DNA of 64,000 nt from Ehretia macrophylla (GCA_037974665.1 CM075770.1:9312501-9376500); one strand, 5' to 3'; shown: positions 21,887-34,110, numbered from the stretch's first letter. Program-made: numbers and translations. The notes: generated by a model from the sequence alone, not told the origin.

Positions 21887-24233
21887 ATGAAAGGTGCAGT
21901 AAGTCCCGCAGTAAGTCCAGTTGTGACTAGTGTATCCACCATGGCTGATATTCCCTTGCCAGAACAAGAAGTTGTTGCTAACAACTCTAAAGTCACTTCC
22001 TTTGATCCTTCCATATCTCATTATGAGGTAGACATAACCCAAATACCTCCATCTACCAAACCAGGAGAACTCTTCAAACTCTCTTCGTTAAATCTATACT
22101 CATATTACCAAACTTCTCAACTCACACAAAAGTTCAAATCTCTATTACCTATCAAGCCAGCAGCCCTTACAACCGTGTACAAATCTTTTATTGTCACTGT
22201 ACAATCCGTATTCTTGGAACAGCATCAACATGATCAACATGCAGAAATCTTCTTCCGAGAAGCATTATCTTGATTCAGACGAGTTCAAAAGAAAACGAGA
22301 ACGACTTGCTGAAAAACTTGCAAAGCCAGTTAAGGCAAAGAAACAATCCTCTTATCCTTGGAAACATAATCCAAAGCCAGGTCATACAGTCTGGATACCA
22401 AGTGAAAATTGCGAAAAAGCTTATTGGGTTGATCTCACACCACCTCCTCATTATCTCTCCAAAGAGAAGATAATCCCAACTGGGTGGGGTGATGAAGACG
22501 AGAAAGAAAGTCCTAGTGAAATTTTCTCAGTCATTGCGTCCTTTGATTCCTTTGATCCATTTGAAAAGGATTCATCCTCTCAGACGATTCCACCATACAA
22601 GGAACCAGTTCTTATACTGACCACTGTAACTCCGTTCTACACGGACACCATAAGAACATGTACACACAACCCTGTACAAACTAATCCTGATGATTCAGAA
22701 GCAACCAGTGACCAAGGAGAAACTTCCCAAGAAGGAGAACACCGGAACCAAACACAAGCACAAGTCCCACAGGTTCCACAACAGCAACCTCAGAGACAAC
22801 AAAACATTGAAGGAAAAGTTTTCATCCCATAAGCTTTAGACCACAAGCAATTATGGAACATTGATGCAATTCCTCCTGATGACAGACTCAAATATCTTGA
22901 GAAAATGGATGCATGGATAAATGGAGAATCTCTCTGAAATCCTACTCTTGAGATAAGAGATATCATTGACCGTCTTATTGCTGCTTTTATAGGATCACTC
23001 CGCAGTTGATAGACAAGAATGTTGTCAGAAGAGGAAAGCCAGATCATCCTGACAGATGCAGATCCTATTCAGATATTTCTAAGATGTCTACGAAACATTT
23101 TCGTAGGACAAACAGCCCAAGAAATTGAAAAGGCAGAAAAGGAGTTCTTACTCAACAAATGTTGTGATGTTGCAAAACTTGGAGATTACTATCTCAGGCA
23201 GGAAGCTCTGTATTTTATCTTTGGAAAAAATACATAAACCATCAAGAAGGCGTTCGTCTTTAACATGCCACAACCTCTTCCTGAATTGCTCGAAACAGAG
23301 TTCAAATAAGCCAATATTGCAGATCTAAGACATGTGAGTCTTGCTCACTTGTACTAAATAGCCAGAAAACTCATTCAAGATCAGTGCGAGTCCAAACGAC
23401 TTGGCAAACTTCTCAAAAGCAATGAGCAGAAAACAATGGATACCTTTTGCCAAAAAGATTTTCAAAAGTTTGACTGTCACACTCACAGCCACTCTCCATG
23501 TTCGTGTCACAAATACAAGAAGCACAAACATCAGAAAAGGTTTCACAAGTCCAGAAAACCTTTCAAGAAATTCAGATTTGTGAGGAAAAGAGCAAAACAT
23601 TCCTCTTCCACTAAATGTTCTCTTTGTGGAAAGAAAGGACATTTTGCAAAAAATTGTTACCTCAAAAAGTCCAAGAAGCTACTAGCCAAGCTTGTGCAGT
23701 TCATCTCAACTCAAAACTTTGATGACCAGCTATACACATGGACTTTCGAACCAGATCAAGTCGTCCTTAACCTTGATACAGCCTCATCCTCAGATCTCAC
23801 ATCAGAATCCGAATCCTCTGATTCAGAACCAAACCTCTCCATAGCCAAAATACACAAAATCGCTGAACAACCAATCCTTACCACTTCTAAAGCAACCTTT
23901 ACCCTAGGACAGATCTATAAGCCATACATAAAGCTTGTTGTAAACCATCTAGGATATGTTCCTATCACCGTTACTGTACTTCTAGACACAAGTTCATGTA
24001 TTTCTTTCATGAAATCCAAGTGTCTTCCTCTCGAATTTTGGATATCCTCCAGAGCAACCTTTACCACTGCTTCTGGTAGTGGATTTGCAAGTGAAGCACA
24101 TTCTATGACCATTCCCATACACTTATCCCCAGATGTCTCAGTTCGACACAACTTTTACCAGTATGATCAATGCTGTGAAGATATTCTTTTAGGAATGAAT
24201 TTTCTCACCTTACTTGCTCCATTCTCATTTTAG
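21887..24233 (+). pseudogene. Gag/coat-like, CCHC and protease region, unit 2
   Basis: Same domain order as unit 1. Longest open piece is 23436-24233, covering the basic stretch, an intact CCHC knuckle (CSLCGKKGHFAKNC) and the protease. The protease motif is DTSS instead of DTGS, which should kill catalysis. Stops at 23235-23237 and 24231-24233 coincide with unit 1 stops, while others (for example at 22831 and after ESL near 22937) are private. Confidence 0.8.
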
Positions 24234-24290
24234 ACAGATGGTTTCCAATTCCTGCATAATTAGTATACCCCTTGAGTATCCTTACAGAAA

Positions 24291-25910
24291 TTGCCCTCAC
24301 AGGTTTCAGCCATTCAAGATGATGAATTTGTTGAAGAAATAAACCTCCTCATTTCCTGTTGCGGTGATCTTCCAAACAAGTTTTGGGAAAGAGAGAAACA
24401 CTTCGTCTCTTTACCTTACAGAGAAAATTGGCAGATGCCACACCAAACCGCCTCTCATCCAGGAATGCCAAAAGATGAAGATCTTTGTCAAGCTGAAATT
24501 CATACACTACTTGAGCAAGGTCTCATCCGACCATCCAGATCTCCATGGGAAAATCATGCCTTTTATGTCAATAAAAGTTCTAAACAAGTCCGAGGAAAGA
24601 AAAGATTGGTGATAGATTATTGCCAACTCAATGATCAATTGCAGGATATCAGATACCCTCTTCCAAGAAAGGAACAACTCCTTCAGAAGCTATCCGAAGC
24701 CAAATTTTTCTCCAAATTTGATATGAAATATGGATTTTGGCAAATTGGTATTACTGAAGCTGATAGATTCAAAACTGTTTTTGTTGCTCCACAGGGACAT
24801 TATGAATTGAATGTCAATTCATTCGGTCTCAAGAATGCACCATCCGAGTTCCAACACAGAATGGATGATGTGTACCGACCCCTTGCGCAACACTGTATTG
24901 TCTACATTGATGATGTTTTGGTATTCAGTAACACAGTTAAAGAACACCACCAGCATCTCCGACAATTCCAGGAACTAACCTACCAGCATGGATTAGTTCT
25001 AGCTGAATCCAAGATGAAAATTGGTCTAAATGCTATTGATTTTTTTGGTTTGCAGATAAGAGAATGACACATTCTCTTACAAGACCACATATCAAGTAAA
25101 GTCCTCGACTTTCTTGATGAACTCAGAACTGTTACACAGATCCAACAGTTCCTTGGCCTCATCAATTATGCCTCATAACATGTCCCATCATTGGCCAACT
25201 ACACCAGCCAGATTTCCAAGTACCTCCGAAAATCCAACATTAGAAATTGTTCTCCAGAAGCCACAGTTGCAGTTCAAAAGCTAAAGGAGTTATGCAAGGC
25301 ACTTCCTCCTCTCAAGATACCAGATCCAGGACAACTCATTTTGTAGACTGATGTTTCCCTTGATTTTTAGGCAGCAGTTCTCATTGAAGAAGACAATGGA
25401 CACAGACAAGTCTATGGTTACAAGTCAGGATCTTTCACGCTAGCACATCGCAATTATCCCTCTTTCAAAAGAGAAGTTCTTGCAGTTATTCAGGGAATCA
25501 AAAAATTCAAGTTTTATCTTGCTCAGAATCCTTTTATTATTGAAACAGATTTTAAAGGATTTCAGGGAGTTCTCAAAAGAAAGCTTAATAATATTCTAGA
25601 TCCACAACTCATCCGATGGACAGAATGGATTTCTCATTTCAATTGGACAATGCGACACATCCCAGGCAAAGAGAATATCCTTGCTAATTTTCTCTCTCGC
25701 ACACCACCATCCAAGAAAGTTGTATGCATAGTAAATCCAGATGGTCGCACACTCTCATCTTCCCTTGTTCCAAGTCTTATTCCAGGCAGTTCCAGCTCAA
25801 ATTCAAATCCCACTGATGGCCAGTCTCAGACATTTTATGATTTAAGTCTAGATCAACAGGCACAATTTCTCGCAGCCCTTCCTGAGGAGCTTCAACCCAA
25901 AATCCTATGA
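24291..25910 (+). pseudogene. Reverse transcriptase and RNase H region, unit 2
   Basis: Open from 24291 to 25067 with RT motifs VIDY, PQGHYE and YIDDVLVFS. Then a stop shared with unit 1 (25065-25067) and another shared stop codon at 25176-25178. RNase H follows, with further stops (for example TAG in place of Gln before TD near 25342). About 24289-24548 is identical to unit 1 over every base I compared. Confidence 0.85.
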
Positions 25911-26608
25911 GCGTTCGCACGTAGGCAGATCACTGATTTCTTTGAGGAATTCGTTGAGATCAAGCTCAGACGAATTATTGATCTATTATCCTCTGTCTAT
26001 TATATTCGCAACGTTGTTCGTTATAATTCTCAACATGAAGAACCATGGGATACAGTTCTTGATTTCAATAATTATGACTTTTCCAAGTTGTAATTCTTGT
26101 ATCTTTGGTATTGGCTTAATTATTATCCTATGCCAGTTCTTTTTGATCCCGAACTCATTCAGAGACATGTTCGTGTGTTCCCGCAGTCTCGTTTTATCAA
26201 GCTATTCTCACAGGTGTTCCAGTTATTTGATCCTCCAGCACTCATCACCGGTCAAATTATTCAGCACCAGCAAGTTTTCATCATTCGTCTCACAGATGTT
26301 TGGAATCGTGTCATTCCGTCAAAAATTATTTCAATCAACCATTTCCACCTCCGACAAGAGCCTTGGGAATATTTTATTTCTTGGGAACAATGCCTTACCA
26401 TCAAAAGAGCTACTGTTAGAGCCCATGGTCTAGATGTTTCTGATCCCCAAGAATTTTGGCACATCCGCTTCCCTGATAGCCCCACTTTTCATGAGTATCT
26501 TCTCGCCTTCCAGAATTTTTCTCAAGAAGATGGCTATTCCACTACAAACCTTGGGTCTGACTACGACCCGTGGGGGGGAGATCTTAGCCAAAATAGTCAG
26601 GAGTGGGA
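25911..26608 (+). pseudogene. C-terminal region downstream of RNase H, unit 2
   Basis: Largely open from 26097 to 26636 (179 codons), running past the purine tracts into control region 3, so the ancestral stop lay at the start of the control region. No domain recognised. One stop near 26091. Confidence 0.6.
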
Positions 26609-27172
26609 TGATATCGATCTCAATAATGACAGATAGTGACTCATTGCAGACAGGATTCCAGGATTCCCGGGTGAATCCCATGACGAAGCTTCATGTTTTG
26701 TAAATAGGTTTGTCATGTCATAATAATAGGATATGACATGAATCTTTTGTCACTTCAGATTCCCTTTAAGTCATGTCTCGTTTGTCTGTTTATAATAAGT
26801 GAGATTTCTTTTATTAAAAGAAACCGCTTTTGTCGTGTAAGGTTTATCTTATTGTGAATTATTAGGAATCTCTTTATGTTATGTCAGCTTTTCCTTTATT
26901 AAAGGAAGCTGTTTTAGTCCTTGTCAGGAATAGTGAAGATTCCGCTTTGTATTATTAGGCTTTGTAATGGTTTGCTTATAAATAATGAAGAACCTCTGAC
27001 TAAAGAGGCAAAGTCAGATTTGGATTGCAATACATCTTTCTTTCTTTCTTTCAAATCTTATCAGAATTAAAGTTAGAGTCAGATTTAGTTTGAAACACAT
27101 CTTCTACTTTTCTTTCTCAAAACTTCCCCCTTTAGCCATGTCTTCCGCCTTCCGCTCCTCACCTTCCCCTTA
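26609..27172 (+). repeat. LTR / intergenic control region, copy 3
   Basis: 564 bp, TGATATCG to CCCCTTA, with TATAAATA at 26977-26984. It stops exactly where the primer site would start. The next base belongs to an inverted protease fragment (AGAAGTGCAGTAACGGTGAT). Confidence 0.8.
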
Positions 27173-28595
27173 AGAAGTGCAGTAACGGTGATAAGAACAT
27201 ATCCTAGAGGGTTTACAACAAGATTTATATATGGCTTATAGATCTGTCCTGGGGTAAAGGTACCTTTGGAAGTGGTAAGGATTGGTTGTTCAATGATTTT
27301 GTGTATTTTGGCTATAAAGAGGTTTGGTTCTGAATCAGAGGATTCGGATTTTGAGGTGAGATCTGAGGATGAGGCTGTATCAAAGTTAAAGACGGCTTGA
27401 TATGGTTCAGAAGTCCATGTGTATAGCTGGTAATCAAAGTTTTGAGTTAAAATGAACTGAACAAGCTTGGCTGGTAGTTTCTTGGACTTTTTGAGGTAAC
27501 AATCTTTTACAAAATGTCATTTCTTTCCACAAAGAAAACATTTAGTGGAAGAAGAGGGTTTTGCTCTTTTTTTCACAAATCTGAATTTCTTGAAAGGTTT
27601 TCTGGACTTATGAAATCTTTTATGATATTTGTTCTTCTTATATTTGGGACACGAACATAGAGATTAGCTGTGAGTGTGACAGCCAAACTTTTGGAAATAT
27701 TTTCTGCAAAAGGTTTCCATTGTTTTCTGCTCCTTGCTTTTAAGAAGTTTACCAAGTTGTTTGGACTCGCACTGATCTTGAATGAGCTTTCTGGCCATCT
27801 GGTGCAAGTGAGCAAGACTCACCTGTCTTAGATCTGCAATATTGGCTCGTTTGAACTCTGTTTCGAGCAATTCAGGAAGTGGTTGTGGCATGTTAAAGAT
27901 GAACACCATCTTGATGGTTTTTGTATTTTTCTCAAAGGTAAAATACAGAGCTTCCTGTTTGAGATAGTAATCTCTAAGTTTTGCAACATCACAGCATTTG
28001 TTGAGTCATTTTCCGCCTTTTCAATTTCTTGGGCTGTTTGTCCTACGAAAATATTTCATAGACATCTTAGAAACATCTGAATAGGATCTGCATCTGTCAG
28101 GATGATATGTCTTTCTTCTTCTGTCAACATCCTTGTCCACCAACTGCGAAGTGATCCTGTAAAAGCAGCAACAAGACGGTCAATGATATCTCTTATCTCA
28201 AGAGTAGGATTTCGGAGAGATTCTCCATTTATCCATGCATCTATTTTCTCAAGATATTTGAGTTTGTCATCGGGAAGAATTGCACCAATATTCTAGAATT
28301 GCTTGTGATCTGGAGCATATGGGATGAAAACTTTTTCTTCAATGTTTTGTTGTCTCTGAGGTTGCTGTTGTGGAACCTGTGGGACTTGTGCTTGTGTTTG
28401 GTTCTGGTGTTCTCCTACTTGGGAAGTTTCTCCTTGGTCACTGGTTGTTTCTTAATCACAGGGGTCTGCATAAGAACTGGCCTTTTATATGGTAGAATCG
28501 TCTGAGAGGATGAATCCTTTTCAAACGGATCAAAGGAATCAAAGGACGAAATGCCTGAGGAAATTTCACTAGGACCTTCTTTCTCATCTTCATCA
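27173..28595 (-). pseudogene. Inverted block 1: protease start, CCHC, capsid, Gag
   Basis: CCHC region near 27520-27550 (first ORF piece 27664-27909 covers capsid codons). Ends at a junction near 28595, where Gag (SFDPFEK...DEKE) jumps to the RNase H end. Multiple frameshifts. Confidence 0.7.
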
Positions 28596-31500
28596 GGTGG
28601 TGTAAGAGAGAGAAAATCAGCAAGGTTATTCTCTTTGCCTGGGATCTTGAGAGGAGGAAGTGCCTTGCATAACTCTTTTAGCTTTTGAACTACAACTGTG
28701 GCTTTTGGAGACCAATTTTCAATGTTGAATTTTCAGAGGTACTTGAAAATCTGGCTGGTGTAGTTGGCCAATGATAGGACATGTGATGAGGCATAATTGA
28801 TGAGGCCAAGGAACTGTTGGATCTGTGTAATAGTTCTGAGTTCATCAGGAAAGTCAAGGATTTTACTTGATATGTGATCCTGTAAAAGAATGTGTCTTTC
28901 TCTTATCTGCAAACCAAGAAAATCAATAGCATTTAGACCAATTTTTATCTTGGATTCGGCTAGAACTAATCCATGCTTGTAGGTTAGTTCCTGGAATTGT
29001 CAGAGATACTGGTGGTGTTCTTCAGCTGTGTTACTGAATACCAAAACATCATCACTGTAGACAATATAGTGCTGCGCAAGGGGTCGATACACATCATCCA
29101 TTTTGTGTTGTAACTCAGATGGTGCATTCTTGAGACCGAATGACATGACATTCTATTCATAATGTCCCTATGGAACAACAAAAGCAGTTTTGAATCTATC
29201 AGCTTCAGTAATACCAATTTGCCAAAATCCGGATTTCATATCAAATTTGGAGAAAAATTTGGCTCTGGATAGTTTCTGAAGGAGTTGTTCCTTTCTCGGA
29301 AGAGAGTATCTAATATCCTGCAATTAATCATTGAGTTGGCGATAATCTATCACCAATCTTTTATTTCTTCGAACTTGTTCAGATCTTTTGTTGACATAAA
29401 AGGCATGACTTGCCTATGCAGATATGGATGGTTGGATGAGACCTTGCTCAAGTAGTGTCTGAATTTCAGCTTGACAAAGATCTTCATCTTTTGGCATTCC
29501 TGGATGAGAAGCGGTTTGGTAAGGCATCTGCCAATTTTCTCTGTAAGGTAGAGAGACGAAGTGTTTCTCTCTTTCCCAAAACTTGTTTGGAAGATCACTG
29601 CAACAGGAAAGGATGAGGCTTCTTTCTTCAGCAAATTCATCATCTTGAATGGCTGAAACTTGTGAGGGCAATTTCTGTAAGGATACCCAAAGGGTATACT
29701 GATTATGCAGAAATTGAAAACCACCTGTTTGAAATGAGAATGGAGCAAGTAAGGTGAGAAAATCTATTCCTAAAAGAATGTCTTCACAATATTGATCATA
29801 CTGGTAAAAGCTGTGTCGAACTGAGACATCTGGGGATAAGTGTATGGGTATGGTCATGGAATGTGCTTCACTTGCAAATCTACTACCAGAAGCAGTGGTA
29901 AAGGTTGCTCTGGAGGATATCCAAAATTCAGGAGGAAGACACTTGGATTTCATGAAAGAAATACATAAACCTGTGTCTAGAAGTGCAGTAACGGTGATAG
30001 GAACATATCCTGGAGGGTTTACAATAAGCTTTATGTATGGCTTATAAATCTGTCTTGGGGTAAAGGTAGCTTTGGAAGTGATAATGATTAGTTGTTCAGT
30101 GGTTTTGTGTATTTTGACTATGGAGAGGTTTGGTTCAAAATCAGAGGATTCAGATTCTGAGATAAGATCTGAGGATGAGGCTGTTTCAAGGTTAAGGACG
30201 GCTTGATCTAGTTCAGAAGTCCATCTGTATAGCTGGTCATCAAAGTTTTGAGTTGAGATGAACTGGACAAGTTTTGCTGGTAGTTTCTTGGACTTCTTGA
30301 GGTAACAATCCTTTGCAAAATGTCTTTTATTTCCACAAAGAAAACATTTAGTGGAAGAGGAAGGTTTTGCTCTTTTTCTCACAAATCTGAACTTCTTGAA
30401 AGGTTTTCTGGACTTGTGAAACCTTTTCTAATGTTTGTGCTTCTTGTATTTGTGACACGAACATGGAGAGTAGCTGTAAGTGTGACAGCCAAACTTTTGG
30501 AAATTTTTTCGGCAAAAGATATCCATTGTTTTTTTCTCATTGCTTTTGAGAAGTTTGCCAAGTCGTTTGGACTCGCACTAATCTTGAATGAGCTTTTTGG
30601 CCATCTAGTACAAGTGAGTAAGACTCACCTGTTTTAGATCTGCAATATTGGCTCTATTGCACTCTGTTTTGAGCAATTCAGGAAGAGGTTGTGGCATGTT
30701 AAAGACGAACGCCTTCTTGATGGTTTCTGTATTTTTTCCAAAGATAAAATACAGAGCTTCCTATCTGAGATAGTAATCTCCAAGTTTTGTAGCATCACAA
30801 CATTTGTTGAGTAAGAACTCCTTTTCTGCTTTCTCAATTTCTTGGGTTGTTTGTCCTACGAAAATATTTCGTAGATATCTTAGGAATATCTGAATAGGAT
30901 CTGCATCTGTCAGGATGATTTGTCTTTATTCTTCTGACAGTATTCTTGTCTACCAACTGCGGAGTGATTCTGTAAAAGCAACAACAAGACGGTCAATGAT
31001 ATCTCTTATCTCAAGAGTAGAATTTCAGAGAGATTCTCCATTTATCCATGCATCCATTTTCTCAAGATATTTGAGTCTGTCATCTGGAGGAATTGCATCA
31101 ATGTTCCAGAATTTTTTGTGATCTGGAGCATATGGGATGAAAACTTTTCCTTCAATGTTTTGTTGTCTCTGAGGTTGCTGTTGTGGAACCTATGAGACTT
31201 GTGCTTGTGGCGGCTGTTGGTTCCGGTGCTCACCAGCTTGGGAAGTTTCTCCTTGGTCACTGGTTGCTTCTGAATCATCAGGATTAGTTTGTACAGGGTT
31301 GTGTGTACGTGTTCTTCTGGTGTCCGTGTAGAACGGAGTCACAGGGGTTTGCATAAGAACTGGCCCTTTGTACGGTGGAATCATCTGAGAGGATGAATCC
31401 TTTTCAAACATATTAAAGGAATCAAAGGACGAAATGATTGAGAAAATTTCACTGGGACCTTCTTTCTCGTCTTCATCACCCCACCCAGTTGGGATAATTT

Positions 31501-32218
31501 TCTCTTTGGAGAGATAATGAGGAGGTGGTGTGAGATCAACCCAATAAGCTTTTTCGCAATTTCCACTTGGTATCCAGACTGCATGATCTGGCTTTGGATT
31601 ATGCTTCCAAGGATGAGAGGACTGCTTCTTTGGCTTAGCTGGCAGTTTGAGCTTTTCAGCGAGTCGTTCTCTTTTCTCTTGAACTCGTCTGAATTAAGAT
31701 AATGCTTGTCTAAAGAAGATTTCTGCATGTTGATCATGTTGATACTGTTCCAAGAACGAACTTGTTCGGAAGAGGATACGGATTGTACAGAGACTGTAGA
31801 GGATTTGTACACAGCTGTAAGGGCTGCTGGCTTGACAGGTAATAGAGATTTGAACTTTTGTATGAGTTGGGAAGTTTGGTAATATGAATATGGGTTTAAC
31901 GGAGAGAGTTTGAAGAGTTCTTCTGGTTTGGTAGATGGAGGTGTTTGGGTTATGTCTACCTCATAATGAGATGCGAAAGGATCAAAGGAAGTGACTTCAG
32001 AGTTGTTAGCAACAACTTCTTGTTCTGGCAGGGGAAAGTCAGCCATGGTGGATACACCGGTCACAACTGGACCTACTGCGGGACTTACTGCGCCTTTCAT
32101 TCACTCTTTAACGGCTATTGCCCTATTGCCAAAGACTATAGTGTTCAACACACAAGTATAATTTAAGACCTTCAATACCAGAATAGGGAAGTGCTACATT
32201 AACTAGGCTCTGATACCA
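28596..32218 (-). pseudogene. Inverted block 2: nearly complete unit from Gag to RNase H
   Basis: The longest open pieces in the nest lie here: 29414-30382 (322 codons: CCHC, protease with DTGLC, RT start) and 31381-32100 (239 codons of Gag, starting ATG). It has sense codons at the four places where units 1 and 2 share stops. RNase H carries an in-frame deletion of about 342 bp, joining KIPG to GKEN at about 28638-28645. Confidence 0.8.
32206..32218 (-). promoter_or_regulatory. tRNA-Met primer binding site, inverted copy
   Basis: Plus-strand GGCTCTGATACCA is the reverse complement of TGGTATCAGAGCC; it sits between a short control-region remnant (to 32266) and the inverted Gag start. Confidence 0.8.
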
Positions 32219-32260
32219 CTAAGGGGAAGGTGAGGAGCGAGAGGCATGGCTAAAGGGGGA

Positions 32261-33660
32261 AGCTTTGGAAGTGGTAAGGATTGGTTGTTCAGTGATTTTG
32301 TGTATTTTGGCTATGGAGATGTTTGATTCTGAATCAGAAGATTCGGATTCTGAGGTGAGATCTGAGGATGAGGTTGTATCAAAGTTAAGGACGGCTTAAT
32401 CTGGTTTGGAAGTCCATGTGTATAGCTGGTCATCAAAGTTTTGAGTTGAAATGAACTGAACAAGCTTGGCCGGTAGCTTCTTGGACTTTTTGAGGTAACA
32501 ATCTTTTGCAAAATGTCATTTCTTTCCACAAAGAAAACATTTCGTGGAAGAAGAGGGTTTTGCTCTTTTCTTCACAAATCTGAATTTCTTGAAAGGTTTT
32601 CTGGACTTGTGAAATCTTTTCTGGTGTTTGTGCTTCTTGTAATTGTGACACGAACATGGAGAGTAGCTGTGAGTGTGACAGCCAAACTTTTGGAAATCTT
32701 TTCTGCAAAAGGTTTCCATTGTTTTCTGCTCCTTGCTTTTGAGAAGTTTGCCAAGTTGTTTAGACTCGCACTGATCTTGAATGAGCTTTCTAGCCATCTG
32801 GTACAAGTGAGCAAGACTCACATGTCTTAGGTCTGCAATATTGGCTCGTTTGAACTCTGTTTTGAGCAATTCAGGAAGTAGTTGTGGCATGTTAAAGACG
32901 AACGTCTTCTTGATGGTTTCTGTATTTTTCCCAAAGGTAAAATACAGAGCTTTCTGTCTGAGATAGTAATCTCCAAGTTTTGCAACATCACAACATTTGT
33001 TGAGTAAGAACTCATTTTCTGCTTGCTCAATCTCTTGGGCTGTTTGTCCTACGAAAATGGCTCGTAGACATCTTAGAAACATCTGAATAGGATCTGCATC
33101 TGTGAGGATGATCTGTCTTTCTTCTTCTGTTAGCATCCTTGTCCACCAACTGCGAAGTGATCCTGTAAAAGTAGCAACAAGACGGTCAATGATATCTCTT
33201 ATCTCAAGAGTAAGATTTTGGAGAGATTTTCTATTTATCCATGCATCCATTTTCTCAAGATATTTGAGTCTGTCATCAGGAGGAATAGCATCAATGTTCC
33301 AGAATTGCTTGTGATCTGGAGCATACGGGATGGAAACTTTTCCTTCAATGTTTTGTTGTCTCTGAGGTTGCTGTTGTGGAACCTGTGGGACTTGTGCTTG
33401 TGTTTGGTTCCGGTGTTCTCCTACTTGGGAAGTTTCTCCTTGGTCATTGGTTGTTTCTTAATCATCAGGATTAGTCTGCACTGGATTATGTCTTCGTGTT
33501 CTTGTGGTGTCCGTGTAGAACGGAGTCACAGGGGTCTGCATAAGAACTGGTCCTTTGTATGGTGGAATCGTCTGAGAGGAAGAATCATTTTCAAACGGAT
33601 CAAAGGAGTCAAATGACAAAATAACATAAGAAATTTCACTGTGACCTTCTTTTTCGTCTC
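32261..33660 (-). pseudogene. Inverted block 3: protease start, CCHC, capsid, Gag
   Basis: Open for 244 codons at 32516-33250 (capsid-like through CCHC, KCFLCGKK). Its downstream edge joins the control-region remnant with AGCTTT (32261-32266) present in both partners. Confidence 0.75.
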
Positions 33661-33950
33661 CAATTCCTGCATAATCAGTATACCCCTTGGGTATCCTTAC
33701 AGAAATTGCCATCACAGGTTTTAGCCAATTATCTTGATTCAGACAAGTTCAAAAGAAAACGAGAACGACTTGCTGAAAAACTTGCAAAGCCAATTAAGCC
33801 AATGAAACACCGTTCTACATGGACACCACAAGAACACGTACACACATCCCTGTACAAACTTGATTCCCTGAATAACTGCAAGAACTTCTCTTTTGAAAGA
33901 GGGATAATTGCGTTGTGCTGGCTTGAAAGATCCGGTGTTGATTACGTAAG
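33661..33950. repeat. Patchwork of at least four short element fragments
   Basis: In order: protease-RT spacer, forward (CAATTCCTGCATAATCAGTA); Gag, forward (ATTATCTTGATTCAGACAAG); a second Gag piece, forward (ACCGTTCTACATGGACACCA); RNase H, reverse (TTCCCTGAATAACTGCAAGA). Satellite DNA then resumes at about 33935. Confidence 0.8.
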
Positions 33951-34110
33951 ATAACTATGTCTCTATGTAGTGTTGATTCCATAAAATAATTATAAAGAAA
34001 AGAGATAGTTAATTATGTCCCTTTCATGAAATAGAGACTATGTCTCTATATGGTGTTGATTACGTAAGATAATTATAAAGGAAAGAGAGAGTTAATTATG
34101 TCCCTTTCAT
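33935..34110. repeat. ~120-bp satellite, right flank of the nest
   Basis: Same units as 15415-15779: TGTTGATTACGTAAGATAAC, TATGTCTCTATGTAGTG, GATTCCATAAAATAATTATA, TTAATTATGTCCCTTTCATG. Confidence 0.85.

Larger units (their letters stand above)
15780..27172 (+). mobile_element. Tandem array of a caulimovirid-like reverse-transcribing element: LTR-unit-LTR-unit-LTR
   Basis: Three near-identical non-coding blocks start at 15780, 21208 and 26609 (unit lengths 5428 and 5401 bp) and alternate with two decayed coding units. Order in each unit: tRNA-Met primer site, Gag/coat-like region with CCHC knuckle, aspartic protease, reverse transcriptase (YIDD), RNase H, then a C-terminal region of unknown role. 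No integrase HHCC or DDE signature and no movement protein was recognised. RT and RNase H phrasing (PQGHYEWNV, GLKNAPSEFQ, HIPGKENILADFLSR) resembles Caulimoviridae more than plant Gypsy elements. The layout fits either integrated head-to-tail pararetrovirus DNA or recombined LTR elements. Both units are full of stops and frameshifts and cannot be active. Confidence 0.8.
27173..33950 (-). mobile_element. Scrambled inverted mosaic of the same caulimovirid-like element
   Basis: Read on the minus strand, three blocks of the element family are joined in the wrong order. Block 1 (27173-28595): protease start back through CCHC and capsid to Gag. Block 2 (28596-32266): RNase H, RT, protease, CCHC, capsid, Gag start, primer site, and 47 bp of control region. 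Block 3 (32261-33660): protease start back to Gag. The last 290 bp (33661-33950) join at least four short pieces in both orientations. This pattern is typical of endogenous pararetroviral DNA assembled by end joining. No intact gene. Confidence 0.8.
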
